64,000 nt of DNA from NCBI RefSeq assembly GCF_030269925.1, contig NC_085116.1, positions 13,702,001-13,766,000 of the forward strand. The letters run 5' to 3'. Source of the DNA: Bombyx mori. Taxonomy: Eukaryota > Arthropoda > Insecta > Lepidoptera > Bombycidae. Shown piece after piece: positions 1 to 23,190 of this stretch. A program made the translations under genes and the position numbers. How positions within the stretch are numbered: the first letter of the stretch is position 1; each line of letters starts with the position of its first letter. The notes under the pieces were generated by a model that was given only the letters and a program-made list of their open reading frames with translations, was not told the DNA's origin and made no database searches.

Positions 1-11720
<11,720 letters not shown>

Positions 11721-12857
11721 TTAGATTACTATCAAACACAACTTGGAATAAGATGATAGATTTTTGGCTAGAAAAGATAAAGGACGCGCAGTTTTTGCGA
11801 CAAATGGTAATTAATTCAGAAATTGATGCCGCCGTCACTTCTCGACGAGCCAGCAACACTCACTATCTCTTTTACACTTGAAGTTTGAAAGAAGAAAAAT
11901 AAAAAACTGCAATGTTACCATACATTTGCAACGGAGACTAAAAATTTTAAATTAGGGCACAAATTGTAATTTCTCTCCCTAAATTATGTAATTTGCTCTT
12001 TTGATTTATTTACAGCCACCGGAAAATGTAATGTTCAAATAAAATTTAAAAAGCATATTTTCTTTCGCAATCGAAGTCTCTCAAGCTTGTGTTGCACATT
12101 TATAGGACGACTAGTAGCAATCATTTAAGTTGTTTAAGCAAAGGGACTATAGCCACGGACATCGAGCGGGGATGTGATACGCTAAAAAAATTAAACAACA
12201 TTTCGAAAGAAATCATAGGAAACCGAGACTGAAAAGAGAAAAGTCAAATGCTTAAAATTAATAGCGTACTCGTGGTATCAGTAAGGTACAAGATAATCAT
12301 AAACCACAAAATTTTGTAGTTTTTATATTTAACACACTGCTTCCATTCACATTACATTACGTAACGCATTTACTGATTGATAAGTAAATAAACAACAGAT
12401 AAAACACCAAGAAAACAATAATCAGACCTATGAAATTTTTGCAGCGGTCTGTATAGAGCCGGCAGTCCCGTTCTCATTTCCCTAATCTTGGTAATACAGT
12501 ACACTAATGTCAAAAGTTTCGTGTCAAAAAATTTGGAGCACCTTGTAGGTACTTATTAACTCCATGGGAGCACCATAGAGTTGGCAGCATAGAAAGAGAA
12601 CTGTCTTATGCGGCTCTGTAAATTTGGCCCCCCTTTTTTGATTTTAGGATTTTTTTTATTATAATTTGTTTTAATTTTTTGGTTTGATTTTGTGTGCTGA
12701 AAATAGTCTGTATTTTTATTTTAATTTTTTTTATTTTATTATGTATACACTGTGTATTGGCTGGCGGGTGGTGCAGAGAAATCATCTTTTTGTTTTTTTG
12801 TTTTTGAACTCATTGCATTTACTTTAAGTTATCAATAACTTTTATAAAATTTGTTTT
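11721..12857. other. Mi-2 5' flank (intergenic)
   Basis: Contains the upstream region and presumably the 5' UTR and promoter of Mi-2, but I cannot place a start site. There is a weak imperfect inverted repeat (AGAGCCG...GTTCTC arms near 12450 and 12600) that may be an old transposon. No open reading frame looks coding. Confidence 0.5.
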
Positions 12858-13087
12858 CTATACTTATACTTTTACTTTAATATTATAAAGAGGAAAGATT
12901 TGTTTGTTTGTTTGTTTCGAATAGGCTCCGAAACTACTGGACCGATTTGAAAAATTCTTTTTCCATTAGAAGCCGACATTGTCCCTGATGATCATAGGCT
13001 ACTTTTTTTTATTTATTTTTTATTTATTTTTTTTGGTTTCATGGGTGTTTTAATGTTTCCGAAGCGAAGCGAGGGCGGGTCGCTAGT
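12858..13087 (+). mobile_element. Non-autonomous Helitron
   Basis: Begins TCTATACT, passes through TATTATAAAGAGGAAAGATT and GGACCGATTTGAAAAATT, and ends AAGCGAGGGCGGGTCGCTAG followed by T. Near-identical copies lie at 34215-34436 (+) and 39224-39440 (-). The TC start, CTAG end and insertion between A and T are Helitron hallmarks. No Rep/helicase gene. Confidence 0.8.
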
Positions 13088-13099
13088 CTATCTATAAGA

Positions 13100-16000
13100 T
13101 AATAGTATATATTTAAATTGTGCATTGTATTTGTATTGCATTGATTAATTATTTATGAGTAGTTCATGTGACGACCTTTATCTTTCTGCCAATGAATCTC
13201 TTTCTTCTGTTTCTTCGTTAAATGAGGATAGTTTTTGTTCAGTATCTGGTACTCTTGGTGACTGTGTACGACGATGTTTTAGCGAAAATTCGGGCCTACT
13301 AAATTTATGTCACATTAATGCGCAAAGTGTGCCCAGTCATTAAAGTGAAATTCTGGAAAGTTTTGATAATGTTGACGTTCATGCTGATATCCGAGAGCTG
13401 GCTAAAGCCTCATCTTCTTTCCACTAGTTATCCTCTTCCTGGTTTCGATTTGATTCGGAATGATCGTGTTGATAGGAGAGGCGGCGGCGTTGCTATCTAC
13501 CTTCGCAGTGTTTTTTCTTATAAAATCCTCGACTGTTCTCCACCAAACTGTTCAACCTCTGCTGAGTTTCTTTTTTTGGTAGTTTCCGTTAAGGGAGTTA
13601 AATTAGTGCTGGGTGTTGTTTATTGTCCTCCCACTGTAGATTACTTCTCCAGTCTCGAACCAATTCTGGAATCCTTAGGCTCAAAATATTCACATCACGT
13701 AATTATGGGAGATTTCAACACCGACCTTGCAGTTCACTCATCTCGATCCTGTAGACTCTTGGCTATCGTCGAATCCGCTAATCTTCAAGTCCTGCCTCTA
13801 CAAGCCACTCATTGGAACAGTGATGGGAAAGACACCTGGCTTGATCTAATTCTTACTTCCTCTCCCACCCTTGTATCATCTCATGGTCAATATCCTGCAC
13901 CTGGCTTCATGACTTCATTTTCCTCTCTTACTCCTTAAGTCCTTCGAAGTCCCAGCCTAGGCTTATGAGCATACGTAGTTTCAAACGCTTAAATTTAGAT
14001 CAGTTGCAAAAGGATGCGTCAGAGATAAAATGGGATGATTTCATGGCTACACCTTCTGTAGATGATAAAGTGCGTATTTTTAATGAAATTATCCTTAACT
14101 TGTATGACATCCATGCGCCTGTTAGGAAGGTGAAGATGAAACGTCCTCCAGCTCCATGGATAACGAGAGGTGTGCGTATGTGTATGCGGCGTAGAGATAG
14201 AGCTTTTCGTAAATTCCAGAGGGACCGATGCGATGACAATTGGGCTTCTTATAAAATTGCGAGAAACAGGTGTAACCAGGTGATACGAAATGCTAAACGC
14301 TGCTACTTTCTACATAATATATCGTCTTCTTCAGTTGCTAATATTCCTCGGAACTCTAGGTACAACGTCAATACAGCTTTCAGTCGGCAATTGAACTGGA
14401 TGATATCAATGCGCACTTTACTACAAGTATCCCGTTGGATCACCAGTCTACGCGCCGTACTGTGGAGTTTCTGGAAGGACTATTCCATCCAAATATCGAC
14501 CCGTTTAAATTTTCCACAGTATCTATGGGTGAGATCAAAAAGATAATCCTCTCTATAAGATCCAATGCTGTGGGCCATGACGGAGTGAGCCGCCAGATGA
14601 TAGTTTTGATTCTCGATTGTCTTCTTCCATCGTTACAACATTTAATCAATTCATCTTTGTCCTCTGGTACTTTTCCTGTACAGTGGCGCAAAGCATTTGT
14701 GATTCCCTTACCCAAAATCTCTAATCCGACTCTTCCTACTCATTTCCGTCCCATATCGATTCTCCCTTTTCTGTCCAAGATGTTGGAGGCCTGTGTACAT
14801 AAACAACTGTCCCAGTTTGTTCATAAGAATGGTTTAATAAACTCCCTACAATCTGGCTTCAGACCGGGCCGGCAGCACCATCTCCGCTCTGCTCAAAGTG
14901 ACAGGCGATGTTAGGGCTGGAATGGAGGATACTAAAGTCACATTGTTGCCTTTGGTGGACTTCTCTAATGCCTTTAATACCGTCAGTCACGAAATCCTTT
15001 TATCTATCCTGTCCTATCTTATGATTTCGCCTGAGGTGCTGAAATGGTTTACATCATATCTTCGAGGGCGCCAGCAATCGGTCCGCATTGATGAGTCTTC
15101 GTCTTCATGGCGTGATCTAGATACTGGTGTCCCTCAAGGCGGAATTCTCTCCCCTTTGCTTTTCTCTCTCTTTATCAATTTCATAACTCAGTCCCTTCAG
15201 TGTTCGTATCACCTGTACGCTGACGACCTACAGCTGTACTCGCAGGCTACTGTGGGCTGTGTGTCTGAAGCGGTTCGCAGAGTGAATGGGGATCTAGAGG
15301 CTATATGCGCTTGGTCTGGTAGGTTTCGTTTGACAGTCAATCCAACCAAATGTCAGGCGATTATTATTGGCAGTCCCCGTTTGTTGAGACGATTAGATTT
15401 TAGCTCACTCCCACCCGTAACTTATAATGGAGCAATTATACCTCTGAGCCCATCAGTCAAAAACCTTGGACTGTATATGGATTCTAGACTTGATTGGGCG
15501 GTACAGGCGTTGAATGTTAGTCGGAAGGTTACCGGATCTCTGCGTGCCCTTTATCGCTTCAAGAACTTTCTCCCTTTCAAGATAAAGTTGATGCTTGTTC
15601 AAGCTTTAATCCTGCCCATAATTGACTATCTTGACCTGAATGCAGACCTTTTGAACAAACTCGACCGCCTTCTCAACAACTGCATTCGCGAGCGCCGTAA
15701 TCTACATGCTCTTACTACGCTTCATTCTATACTAACATGCCCAACTCCTCCCTCCTATCTGACTCAGTACTTTAAATATTTACATTCTTTGCACGATAAG
15801 GACTTGCGTTCCTTTAATTTACTCCTGCACTGTTCCACGCACAACTCTAGTTTGGTCCGTTCGTCTTTCGTAGTTCAATCTGTTCAACTTTGGAATTCAC
15901 TTCCTCTTAATGTTAGGATGATCACTGATCGCCTAACTTTCAAAATAAAGGTTCGCCAACTTTTTCTGGAGAAACTTAAAAACTTAACAATTTGACCTGC

Positions 16001-16383
16001 AATGTAGTGTGTTCTGTGCAATATACAATTTTCTTGTACTATTATATTTTTAAGTTGTGTTTAAGTGTGTATATGAATATGTATGTGAATATGTATATGT
16101 ATGTGAATATGTGAGTATATGATAGAGATTATATATAGATATATGTGTAAATTTTATATTATTATCATGATATAGAATTGTGTACGTTGTTTATGTGATT
16201 ATATATATGTATATACCGTGTATGTGTTTGTTATTGTATAATGTAGTTTGGTTGTTTCACATTAAGTTATGCACCTGCCACAGGATTCTCTACACCACCC
16301 TTGGTTGACTGATAGAGAATGCCTGAGGCATTAAGTCCGCCATTGTACTTATGTGCATTAAGTTGAATAAATAAATAATTTCG
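13100..16383 (+). mobile_element. Decayed non-LTR retrotransposon (Jockey/CR1-group LINE)
   Basis: About 3.3 kb with an endonuclease plus reverse transcriptase reading frame followed by a 3' UTR rich in TATG repeats. It ends in a short GAATAAATAAATAA tail. It begins just after a Helitron end. No gag-like ORF1 is visible upstream, so it is probably 5'-truncated. I place it in the jockey/CR1 group from the protein; the exact clade is uncertain. Confidence 0.85.
13155..15995 (+). pseudogene. LINE ORF2: APE-type endonuclease and reverse transcriptase, broken
   Basis: The reading frame is spread over five segments (13155-13343, 13318-13938, 13965-14546, 14435-14914, 14898-15995), so at least four frame breaks are present, plus an in-frame stop near 13340. 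The first segments hold APE endonuclease motifs (CHINAQS, RRGGGVAIY, GVVYCPP, MGDFNTDL). The later ones hold the reverse transcriptase: FRPISILPFLSKMLE, SGFRPGR, LVDFSNAFNTVSHE, GVPQGGILSPLLFSL and the catalytic YADD at about 15220. The element cannot make a working polymerase. Confidence 0.9.
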
Positions 16384-16479
16384 TAAAAAATTAGTGTCGC
16401 GAAATCCACAGTATCGCAGGAACCATGGCGCCATCAGCATCAGAGCTATATTTTGCTATATTCAGTGTAGCAAAGTAGT

Positions 16480-16670
16480 AAAGAAATGCTTATGTACCTA
16501 CAAACTTAAAAAAGGCTATCAAGAAAAAAATACTTTGGTAGATTCGAGGGTGGTTAACAAGAAGGCATTTAGGTGCAATAAAGTTAGTCCCTGAATTAGC
16601 AGATGAAGATTCTGAGAGTTATAAAAACTATTTTCGAATGAGTGAAGATAATTTTGATTTTTTACTATAG
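16480..16670 (+). pseudogene. PIF/Harbinger-type transposase N-terminal remnant
   Basis: The frame reads ELADEDSESYKNYFRMSEDN followed by FDFLL and a stop at about 16668. The YxNYFRMsxxxFdxLL pattern is typical of the N-terminal part of HARBI1-like nucleases. No DDE core follows. This is a short dead fragment just 3' of the LINE. Confidence 0.6.
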
Positions 16671-17000
16671 ATGTTTCGGGTCCCAGAGACACCCTTATCG
16701 CTGATATTCATTAATAAGATCTATATTTTTTTCTGTACTCCATCGTTGGTTTGCCATTTTCAACGCTTGAAGCGCGCCCGAACTAACAATACACACGTCC
16801 GCACAGCGCAGGCCCTTTCACGACATTAGTTTCACGTCGCGTCTACACTATGAAATTAGTTGCATGACACTAATTTGCATGCATGAAATTAACGCATGCA
16901 TTACGAAAGTATTAAATTACACGTGAAACTGTAGATAAAACTAATGTCACGAAATTAATTTCATGCCACTAATTTCGTAATGTAAATTCGCCTTTACTGT
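16671..17000. repeat. Subterminal-repeat-rich DNA after the Harbinger remnant
   Basis: Several copies, in both orientations, of a short word around ATGAAATTA or CACTAATTT (for example at about 16850-16890 and 16945-16980). This looks like a transposon end region that could belong with the Harbinger remnant. No coding is visible. Confidence 0.4.
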
Positions 17001-17277
17001 TTCATATCTGTGAAAGTGCACAAATGTGAGAAAATGAAACAAAGCTTCTCGGGATCCTCCAAAAAGTCCATTGAAAAAATCTCAGTAAATGACCACCATT
17101 TTACTGAGATTATATTTCATCCCATATTATCATCTCATCTCATTTCACTTCATTTCATCCCAGTTGATTAATGTCTCAAAGTAATCATCTTCATTTCATT
17201 TCACTCCATATTATCGTTTTTCATAAAAATAAGAATATAACATCTTAAAGGTCTCAGTTACCAGGTCATAAAATCCC
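17000..17277. repeat. Repeat R1, directly upstream of the CCCH gene
   Basis: About 275 bp containing CTGTGAAAGTGCACAAATGT, TGACCACCATTTTACTGAGA, a CATTTCATTTCA-rich stretch and CAGGTCATAAAATCCCTTTA. The same ordered blocks occur at 50268-50841 (interrupted by Bm1), and a more diverged set lies at 49850-50090, both upstream of the RAD51D-like gene. Identity unknown; either an old interspersed repeat or a copied promoter region. Confidence 0.75.
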
Positions 17278-17373
17278 TTTAAAAAAACCAAACCGTCTAA
17301 TGTCTACTGAACAGATTACAACAAACAATAAACAAGTTTTATTATTAATTAATAAGTTCATTTGTACCAGAAA

Positions 17374-19086
17374 ATGAACGCTCTTTTGGATTATGGAACA
17401 TCTTCCAGTAGTAGCAGTGATGAATGTGACGAGACAGAAGAGTAAGCTAATTACAAATGTCAATGTTTTCACCTCGAATGTAAAAGTCCCCCTAATAGGA
17501 AGTAATAACTTTTTCAGATCTACTACAGAGACTCCGAAGCAGAAATTACCAAAACCAAGCTTGGGAGAAAGCACTATTCAAACATCAGTCTTTTCCAATC
17601 CTTTTGTGGCAGCTGAGCAAGCGAAAGCAGCGATCCTAGAAAAACATGTGAAAATGGTATATGTTGACTTTCTAACAACACAAGTTATGAAATTGGCTGA
17701 AATTGTTCAAACATGAGCTCATCACAATTTACCTAATTTAAGCTACTCCTTTGAAATTAAAACGATTAAACCCTAATATTAAAGTTTTCAACACTAATAC
17801 CGGTGCAAACTTTTAAGTAGGAAAGTCCGTAATCAAACCAGGCATACAATCGTCAAGTACATAGGCTTTGACTGTAAGGTTCCAGGTAAAGATGGAATGC
17901 AGACTATAAATGGAAGGAAGATATGTTGGAATCACAGAAAAGGAAGATGTCGGTTTGGACATAACTGTAAATATGCACATGACACTGATATACAGAAGAC
18001 ACCAGAAGAATTAGAGGCTGAGAAACAGGTAACAAAAATATTCTTTTTGTTTTGTGATACAGGAGTCCATTTAACATGACAATATGAATGTTACACACTA
18101 TTACTTCACACTTGAGTGAAGCCTTGAAGCTAAGTCTCAATTGTAGTATAACAACTGTTCCAAGCCTTCATACTGGAATGCAAAAATGCTTCGCAGCATA
18201 AGTAGCTAGGGTAATGGTTTTTATTAATGCAGAATTACTATACTACATAATAATATGTATAACCATGTTATTCATAAATAAGCAAATTACATTTTTGCTA
18301 GTTTGATTTTTACTATTTGCTATTGTTTCATTGTGGAAGTCATTCATGAACAATAATATGGTAAGAGCATATTTTACTTGTGAAATTGGTACATGGCTGT
18401 CAGATTTAAACCTATGGAATAATTGGATATGAGTATATATTTTATCCTTTAAGTCAGCTCAAACTCAGTCTGACCTCATTTTGATATGAGGTTGAAATCT
18501 AGTGTATTGTACAGGCTGACCTACCCTACAATACAAGATGCAGGACTGTCTCAAAAAAAAGTATGTAGAATGATGGTACTTATCTGTTTAGGCTAAGAAA
18601 ATACCTTACAGCCATTCAATGGAAAGTTAAAAATTTTGAGGGGTTAATTTTTAAATCACAAAGTTTATTGAAAAGTGACTAATTTAGTGGTTAGTAAATT
18701 AGAATATTCATGAACAAATCATAAAAATTATGCACATAATACTGTGTGTAATATAATTTGATGTACTATTATTAAAAAAAGATTAAGATGATGATACTTA
18801 CTATAAATAAATAAAAAATAGAAGTTATCCAGGCAGACTAAGAGTTTAATTTTCTTTTTCACAGCAATACAAGTCAGTTATTTTTGAAGGGGCAGGCACA
18901 ATGACAGCAGCACCGCCTCCTGAAGCAACACTGGATCCAGTATCTAATACAGATGATGTAATATGGGAAGGTGGAGTCAATAAAAAGAAACTCAAGCGTC
19001 CTGGATTAAGTAAAAACTTAATACCCAATAAAAAAGTTATCAAAATGTACAAAGAACAGAAAGCTAGGGATGGAAAAAAAATATAA
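17374..19086 (+). CDS. Small CCCH zinc-finger protein (192 aa, 4 exons)
   Basis: Exons 17374-17441, 17518-17656, 17879-18028 and 18865-19086; 579 nt in phase with GT-AG junctions. The protein starts MNALLDYG followed by Ser- and Asp/Glu-rich sequence. A conserved-looking segment [20 protein letters not shown] leads into KHVKM and, after the next junction, VPGKDGM. One C-x7-C-x5-C-x3-H finger follows ([15 protein letters not shown]). The C-terminus is Lys-rich and basic ([19 protein letters not shown]). A single finger of this type commonly binds RNA, and the basic tail would suit nuclear or nucleolar localisation, but I do not recognise a named orthologue. The exon 3 acceptor (after TTGACTGTAAG) is chosen because it is in phase and gives a smooth protein join. 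Repeat R1 lies immediately upstream. Confidence 0.8.
18029..18864 (+). other. Intron 3 of the CCCH gene
   Basis: AT-rich intron of 836 bp. I see no transposon ends or further exon in it. Confidence 0.6.
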
Positions 19087-19228
19087 TTTATTAGTTTTAT
19101 AAATTTCACTTTCTATTTTATTAGCAGCTCATTTATCCTACAAGTGTAAACCCCCAATGAACTCTTGGAAAAAAGACATAATTTATAGTTGTCAACAAAT
19201 TAACGGCCAGAAAATCTTGCATAATATG

Positions 19229-19674
19229 TTTTTTTTTTTTTTATTGCTTAGATGGGTGGACGAGCTCACAGCCCACCTGGTGTTAAGTGGTTACTGGAGC
19301 CCATAGACATCCACAACGTAAATGCGCCACCCACCTTGAGATATAAGTTCTAAGGTCTCAAGTATAGTTACAACGGCTGCCCCACCCTTCAAACCGAAAC
19401 GCGTTTCTGCTTCACGGCAGAAATAGGCGGGGTGGTGGCACCCACCCACGCGGGCTCACAAAAAGTCCTACCACCAGTAATTACGCAAATTATAATTTTG
19501 CGGGTTTGATTTTTTATTACACGATGTTATTCCTTCACCGTGGAAATCAATCGTGAACGTTTGTTGAGTACGTATTTCATTAGAAAAATTGACATTCGCC
19601 TGAGATTCAAACTCCCGGTGCATCGGTCAACACGAATGCACCGGACGTCTTATCCGTTAGGCCACGACGACTTC
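19229..19674 (-). mobile_element. Full-length Bm1 SINE
   Basis: The most complete Bm1 copy here. On the minus strand it begins with the tRNA-like head GAAGTCGTCGTGGCCTAACG and ends in an A-run after AGCAATAA. Short flanking direct repeats (CATAATA on both sides) mark the insertion. Bm1 is transcribed by RNA polymerase III from the head and copied by LINE machinery. Confidence 0.92.
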
Positions 19675-19788
19675 AACATAATAAAATAAGTTTCTTAATA
19701 TAATAATATAATAGTCTAAAGCTATTAATTTGAAGGTCTGACTGTTCTTGAGCAAGGAGTAACTATGGTAATGGATGTAACTTTTAGG

Positions 19789-19862
19789 TGAATATGGGAG
19801 GAGTAAAGTTATGTGAATGAATGAATGTGGGAGGATGTGAATATGGGAGGAGTAAAGTTATG
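19789..19862. repeat. Short tandem repeat
   Basis: GTGAATATGGGAGGAGTAAA followed by GTTATGT occurs twice, separated by about 30 bp, with partial GAATGAATG units between. It lies at the edge of a LINE family B remnant. Confidence 0.6.
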
Positions 19863-20020
19863 TCTATGAAGGAGCACAAATGTGGACATGTCAAGTCTCG
19901 GTAAACGCACTGTGAATGAACGCAATGGGTCCAGGTAGTATCGATAATCTTTACTTCAGTGGCGGGCGGTGCGATGATAAAAACGAGATGACTGTATCAT
20001 TCCAAACGATTCCTCAAAGT
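19835..20020 (-). repeat. LINE family B remnant, C-terminal coding part
   Basis: Resembles 22720-22870: both contain AAACGCACTGT, GATGAACC/GAATGAACG, TCCAG, a GGCGGGxGGTGCGATGATAAA block and GAGATGA...ATCAT. On the minus strand this reads as the end of a LINE reverse transcriptase (IPSSPFYHRTSRHRSRVHPY in the 22.8-kb copy). Heavily decayed. Confidence 0.55.
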
Positions 20021-20239
20021 TACTCCCCGTGGAACATACCATTTCTGAATGTGGCTCATCAGATTTTATCAAAAATCCCATGAAACTTACCTTTTTACTG
20101 AATACAAAGCCAAATTCTCAGAGCAAGCCAACTCAAGAGCCCTTCTCAGTGTCTTCACAAGCATATAAATCTTACCATGTATGTTGCGGTAGTCAAGTGC
20201 TTTTAATTTGAATAATAATAATAGTATAAATACTTCCTC

Positions 20240-20700
20240 TATTTTTTTCGGGCCGGAGGTCAAACCTCCTACGAGGTCCCCGCATCTAGGGGGCGCGCGG
20301 TGTATGTGGGACTGGTCCGCGATTGTAAGACCGCGGGCCCAAGGAATTTTAGGGCCCTACCTCACTAAACGACTCCCCTGCACTCTTACCCCCGACGTCC
20401 GATCTCCTTCCGAGGTCAGAACCCGGTCAGAGTATGGGGGGTTCCCGCAGTCAACACTACAACGACACGCGGCGCCACCCCGAGGACGCCTGACCGACGG
20501 GTCGTCGAGGCGATAGTCGACGACCAACGACGCCGGTCTCTGCGCTACGGAGGCACTACGGGGCCGCCCGGGCGATGTTGCTGGTGTTCCGGGATACCTC
20601 GCTGTGCCAGAACCAGCCTGCCGGGTCGGAACGCGACACACCGCCGACCGGGATAAATACTTCTCCTATATTAACCCCTTTGCCGTATCTTTATTTTGTG
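20240..20700 (-). repeat. GC-rich LINE-like remnant, copy 1
   Basis: Markedly GC-rich against its surroundings. It shares an ordered set of blocks with 21826-22110: a T-run then CGGGC, TACGAGGTC, TTTGTGGGACT or GTATGTGGGACTGG, CCAAACGACTCCC or CTAAACGACTCCC, ACGTCCGATCT, and GTTCCCGCxGTxAACACTAC. A T-run at the left suggests a minus-strand retroelement 3' end. The open frames within it do not look like a protein gene. Confidence 0.6.
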
Positions 20701-20749
20701 TTCCTACCGGACAATATTTCTTATGGCTTCTCCTTATAGTTTTCTATCC

Positions 20750-21008
20750 TTCTTTTTTTTATCCTACCTATGCTGATAACCTTGAGAGGCTATTTCGGCG
20801 TGAGCTCACGGGGCTCAAGCCGGAGTGATGCTAACACTGACCCTAGCAAGAGCAGTGGCTTCGCAGAATCTGCCACCGGATCGGGAACGCGACCCACTGA
20901 GAAGATCAGAAACCCAGTGGGCTGTGTCTATGGGTTAATTCGCTCATCAAGCCCTTCGTTGCAAATTACGGGTTCGACGAGGACGGTGACCGGTTCTTGT
21001 GGTACCTA
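20750..21008 (-). repeat. LINE 3' end, family A
   Basis: Contains TCCTACCTATGCTGATAACC, GAGCTCACGGGGCTCAA, AACACTGACCCTAGCAAGAG, CGCGACCCACTGAGAAGATC and CAGTGGGCTGTGTC. The T-rich left edge shows it is the poly(A)-bearing 3' end of a minus-strand LINE. Further copies lie at 33055, 33940 and 52938 (-), and at 42135 and 44370 (+). Confidence 0.75.
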
Positions 21009-21825
21009 AAACTTCTATCCATTTCTGCCACCACGTATTCAATAAGAAAAAGCTTTATATTTTAATAAAACAGCATAGAACCGACACAACGAATGCAACA
21101 GTTCGCATATCTAGGTAATATTTTGTCGTAAATTAGAGGAGCAGAAAACACAGCTTTTAGAATAGCCAACCGCGGGCTGCCTTCTCACAACTTCGACTCA
21201 TTACTATAGCGAGATGAGAAGATTTGTCGAAGAAGTTGACTCGCAGAGTTAAACTGAAAATCTCCAAATGTCTCAAATGTGAAATTTGTCTTGTTGTATG
21301 GGTGCGAAACATGAAGGTAGGTAATCAAAAAAATCACGCAGCAAATTCAGTTTTTCATCAACCGCTGCTTGCGGAAAATACTTTGCATTTTTTTGCCTTA
21401 AAAGGACTATAACGAACGCTTATGTGAGGCGTGTCGGGAAAATGCCAATTAAAAAACAGATCATGCATCGCAAATGGACATGGATAAGCTTAGGAGAGCC
21501 CACACACATCCCAACGGAAGCCTTGTCGCAGTGGAGATGAAGACGATCAGGTTAACCTGGCCCGAAGTATAGCGCGTAGCCCAAGATCAATCGCGTTGCC
21601 AAAATACTGTCGAATTCCTTTGCCCCGGCTAGGGGCCTTAGGGCCTTAAACACATGTAATACAACAGTGCTCTGGGACTTCGTATCATGCGCGATAGTGG
21701 GTGACGATATTCACTTACAGATAGCTTACTTCATACTTAGTTCACATATAGTACGTTATAAATAGTAAGGCGTAATCTTAAAAATATTAACAGTTTATCG
21801 ACCGTCATCTGGCGCTTTTGATGTT

Positions 21826-22110
21826 TTTCCGGGCAGGCGGCCGAAACTCATACGAGGTCTGCCCTATAGGGCATGCGCAGTTTGTGGGACTTGACGGTCT
21901 GCAGATGTTAGGAGCCGTCTACGGGCCCATGGATATTATTATAATAATTCAATAATAAATTATTTACAATTAACATAAGTATACCCACCAAACGACTCCC
22001 GCCCTGCACTCTCACTCGACGTCCGATCTTTGACGGAGGGAGTTCCCGCGGTTAACACTACATCTAGACTCGTGGCGAGGGGCTATATGCATGTGCGAAT
22101 CGACGTCAAC
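21826..22110 (-). repeat. GC-rich LINE-like remnant, copy 2
   Basis: Diverged copy of the unit at 20240, sharing the blocks listed there; interrupted by an AT-rich stretch at about 21935-21985. Confidence 0.55.
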
Positions 22111-22544
22111 CTGACCCCTGCTCTTTTAGTATTTTATCTCCGATAGGACGCTTAATTAAAAAAGCGAATTTGTTTTTTATTATATAGATGGGTGGTCAAG
22201 TAGTAACTGGATTATTCCATTCAAATGAACATGGTGGTATAACCTACGATGAGTTTACAATACGCCCCATCACCAATATTTTGCCAGTTTGAGTTTTTTT
22301 ACACAATGCTATTTCTTCATCTTAATCTTCATCTTGTTCATAAGTACATACGTGTTTAGTACGTATTACATTAGAGAGAAATGTTACCTGCCTGCGGGAT
22401 TTCAACACAGACATTGTTGTCGCTTGATAAGACTTAAACGTTCTTACACATAAACATGAGGCTACGTCAGTAATTTTGAAATCATTGTGACAAATAAGAT
22501 TAATGATATTGCATTAAACCAATACTTTTAAATCTGTTATATTT

Positions 22545-22920
22545 ATTGCCCTTGTAAGCAGACGAACATACGGCCCACCTGATGGTGAGTGGTTATCGTC
22601 GCCCATGGACTCCAGCAAGGCCAGGGGCAGAGCCAAGCCGCTGCCTACCGCTTAATACTCTCCACAAGCCTCTTTTGAAGAAGAACATGTCACAGCGCTA
22701 GGGAAAAACCGTACAGAGGAGCTCATTCCATAGCCGGATGGCAAACAAGACCTCTGGAAACGCACTGTCGATGAACCCAGCGGTTCCAGATAATATGGAT
22801 GAACTCGGCTCCGATGGCGGGAGGTGCGATGATAAAAAGGAGATGAAGGGATCATCTCAAAGGGCGTACGTAAGACGAGTACCAGTAAGATATGTGGAAA
22901 CGGTTTCAAGGAAATAAAAA
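22545..22920 (-). repeat. LINE 3' end, family B (longest copy)
   Basis: Includes the 3' UTR unit (GGCAGACGAACATACGG, CCAAGCCGCTGCCTACCG). Further right it has a minus-strand coding remnant for the reverse transcriptase C-terminus (SSPFYHRTSRHRSRVHPYYL, then RFQRSCLPSGYGM). This links the 3' UTR units at 9535, 37330 and 41085 to a LINE. Confidence 0.7.
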
Positions 22921-23017
22921 ATATATCCGACGATGCATTTTCCTTTATTGAGAAACAATGCAAAATTCGAAAGACTTTTAATCACAATGCACCAGCCGTC
23001 GCTATACGTGCATCTTT

Positions 23018-23190
23018 CAGTGTGCTTAGTGCGAGTTTCTTAACGTTCTCGATAGCGTAAAAGTTAACCCAATTTTGTATGCAGTTGGAACAGCGCCCCT
23101 AGCGGCAAAAGTACGCAAACAATCCCATTCCATACAAATATGAGCTAACTTTTACGCTATCGAGTTAAAAAACTCGCACTAAGCACACTG
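23018..23190. mobile_element. 173-bp MITE made almost entirely of inverted repeats
   Basis: Left arm CAGTGTGCTTAGTGCGAGTT...CTCGATAGCGTAAAAGTTA and right arm ...TAACTTTTACGCTATCGAG...CTCGCACTAAGCACACTG pair over about 60 bp, with a short spacer containing AACAGCGCCCCTAGCGGC. It would form a long hairpin. A one-armed relative lies at 53330-53414. Confidence 0.8.

Noticed and set aside
12440..12610. Weak inverted repeat in the Mi-2 5' flank
   Set aside because: Matches are short and scattered, with no target duplication, so I do not call an element.
17393..17716. Single-exon 107-aa protein
   Set aside because: It overlaps the CCCH-gene exons 1-2 but reads through the intron; the spliced model gives a continuous protein with the zinc finger.
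20357..20641. 94-aa Arg-rich minus-strand open frame
   Set aside because: It lies in a GC-rich repeat that has a second, diverged copy at 21826-22110 without this frame.
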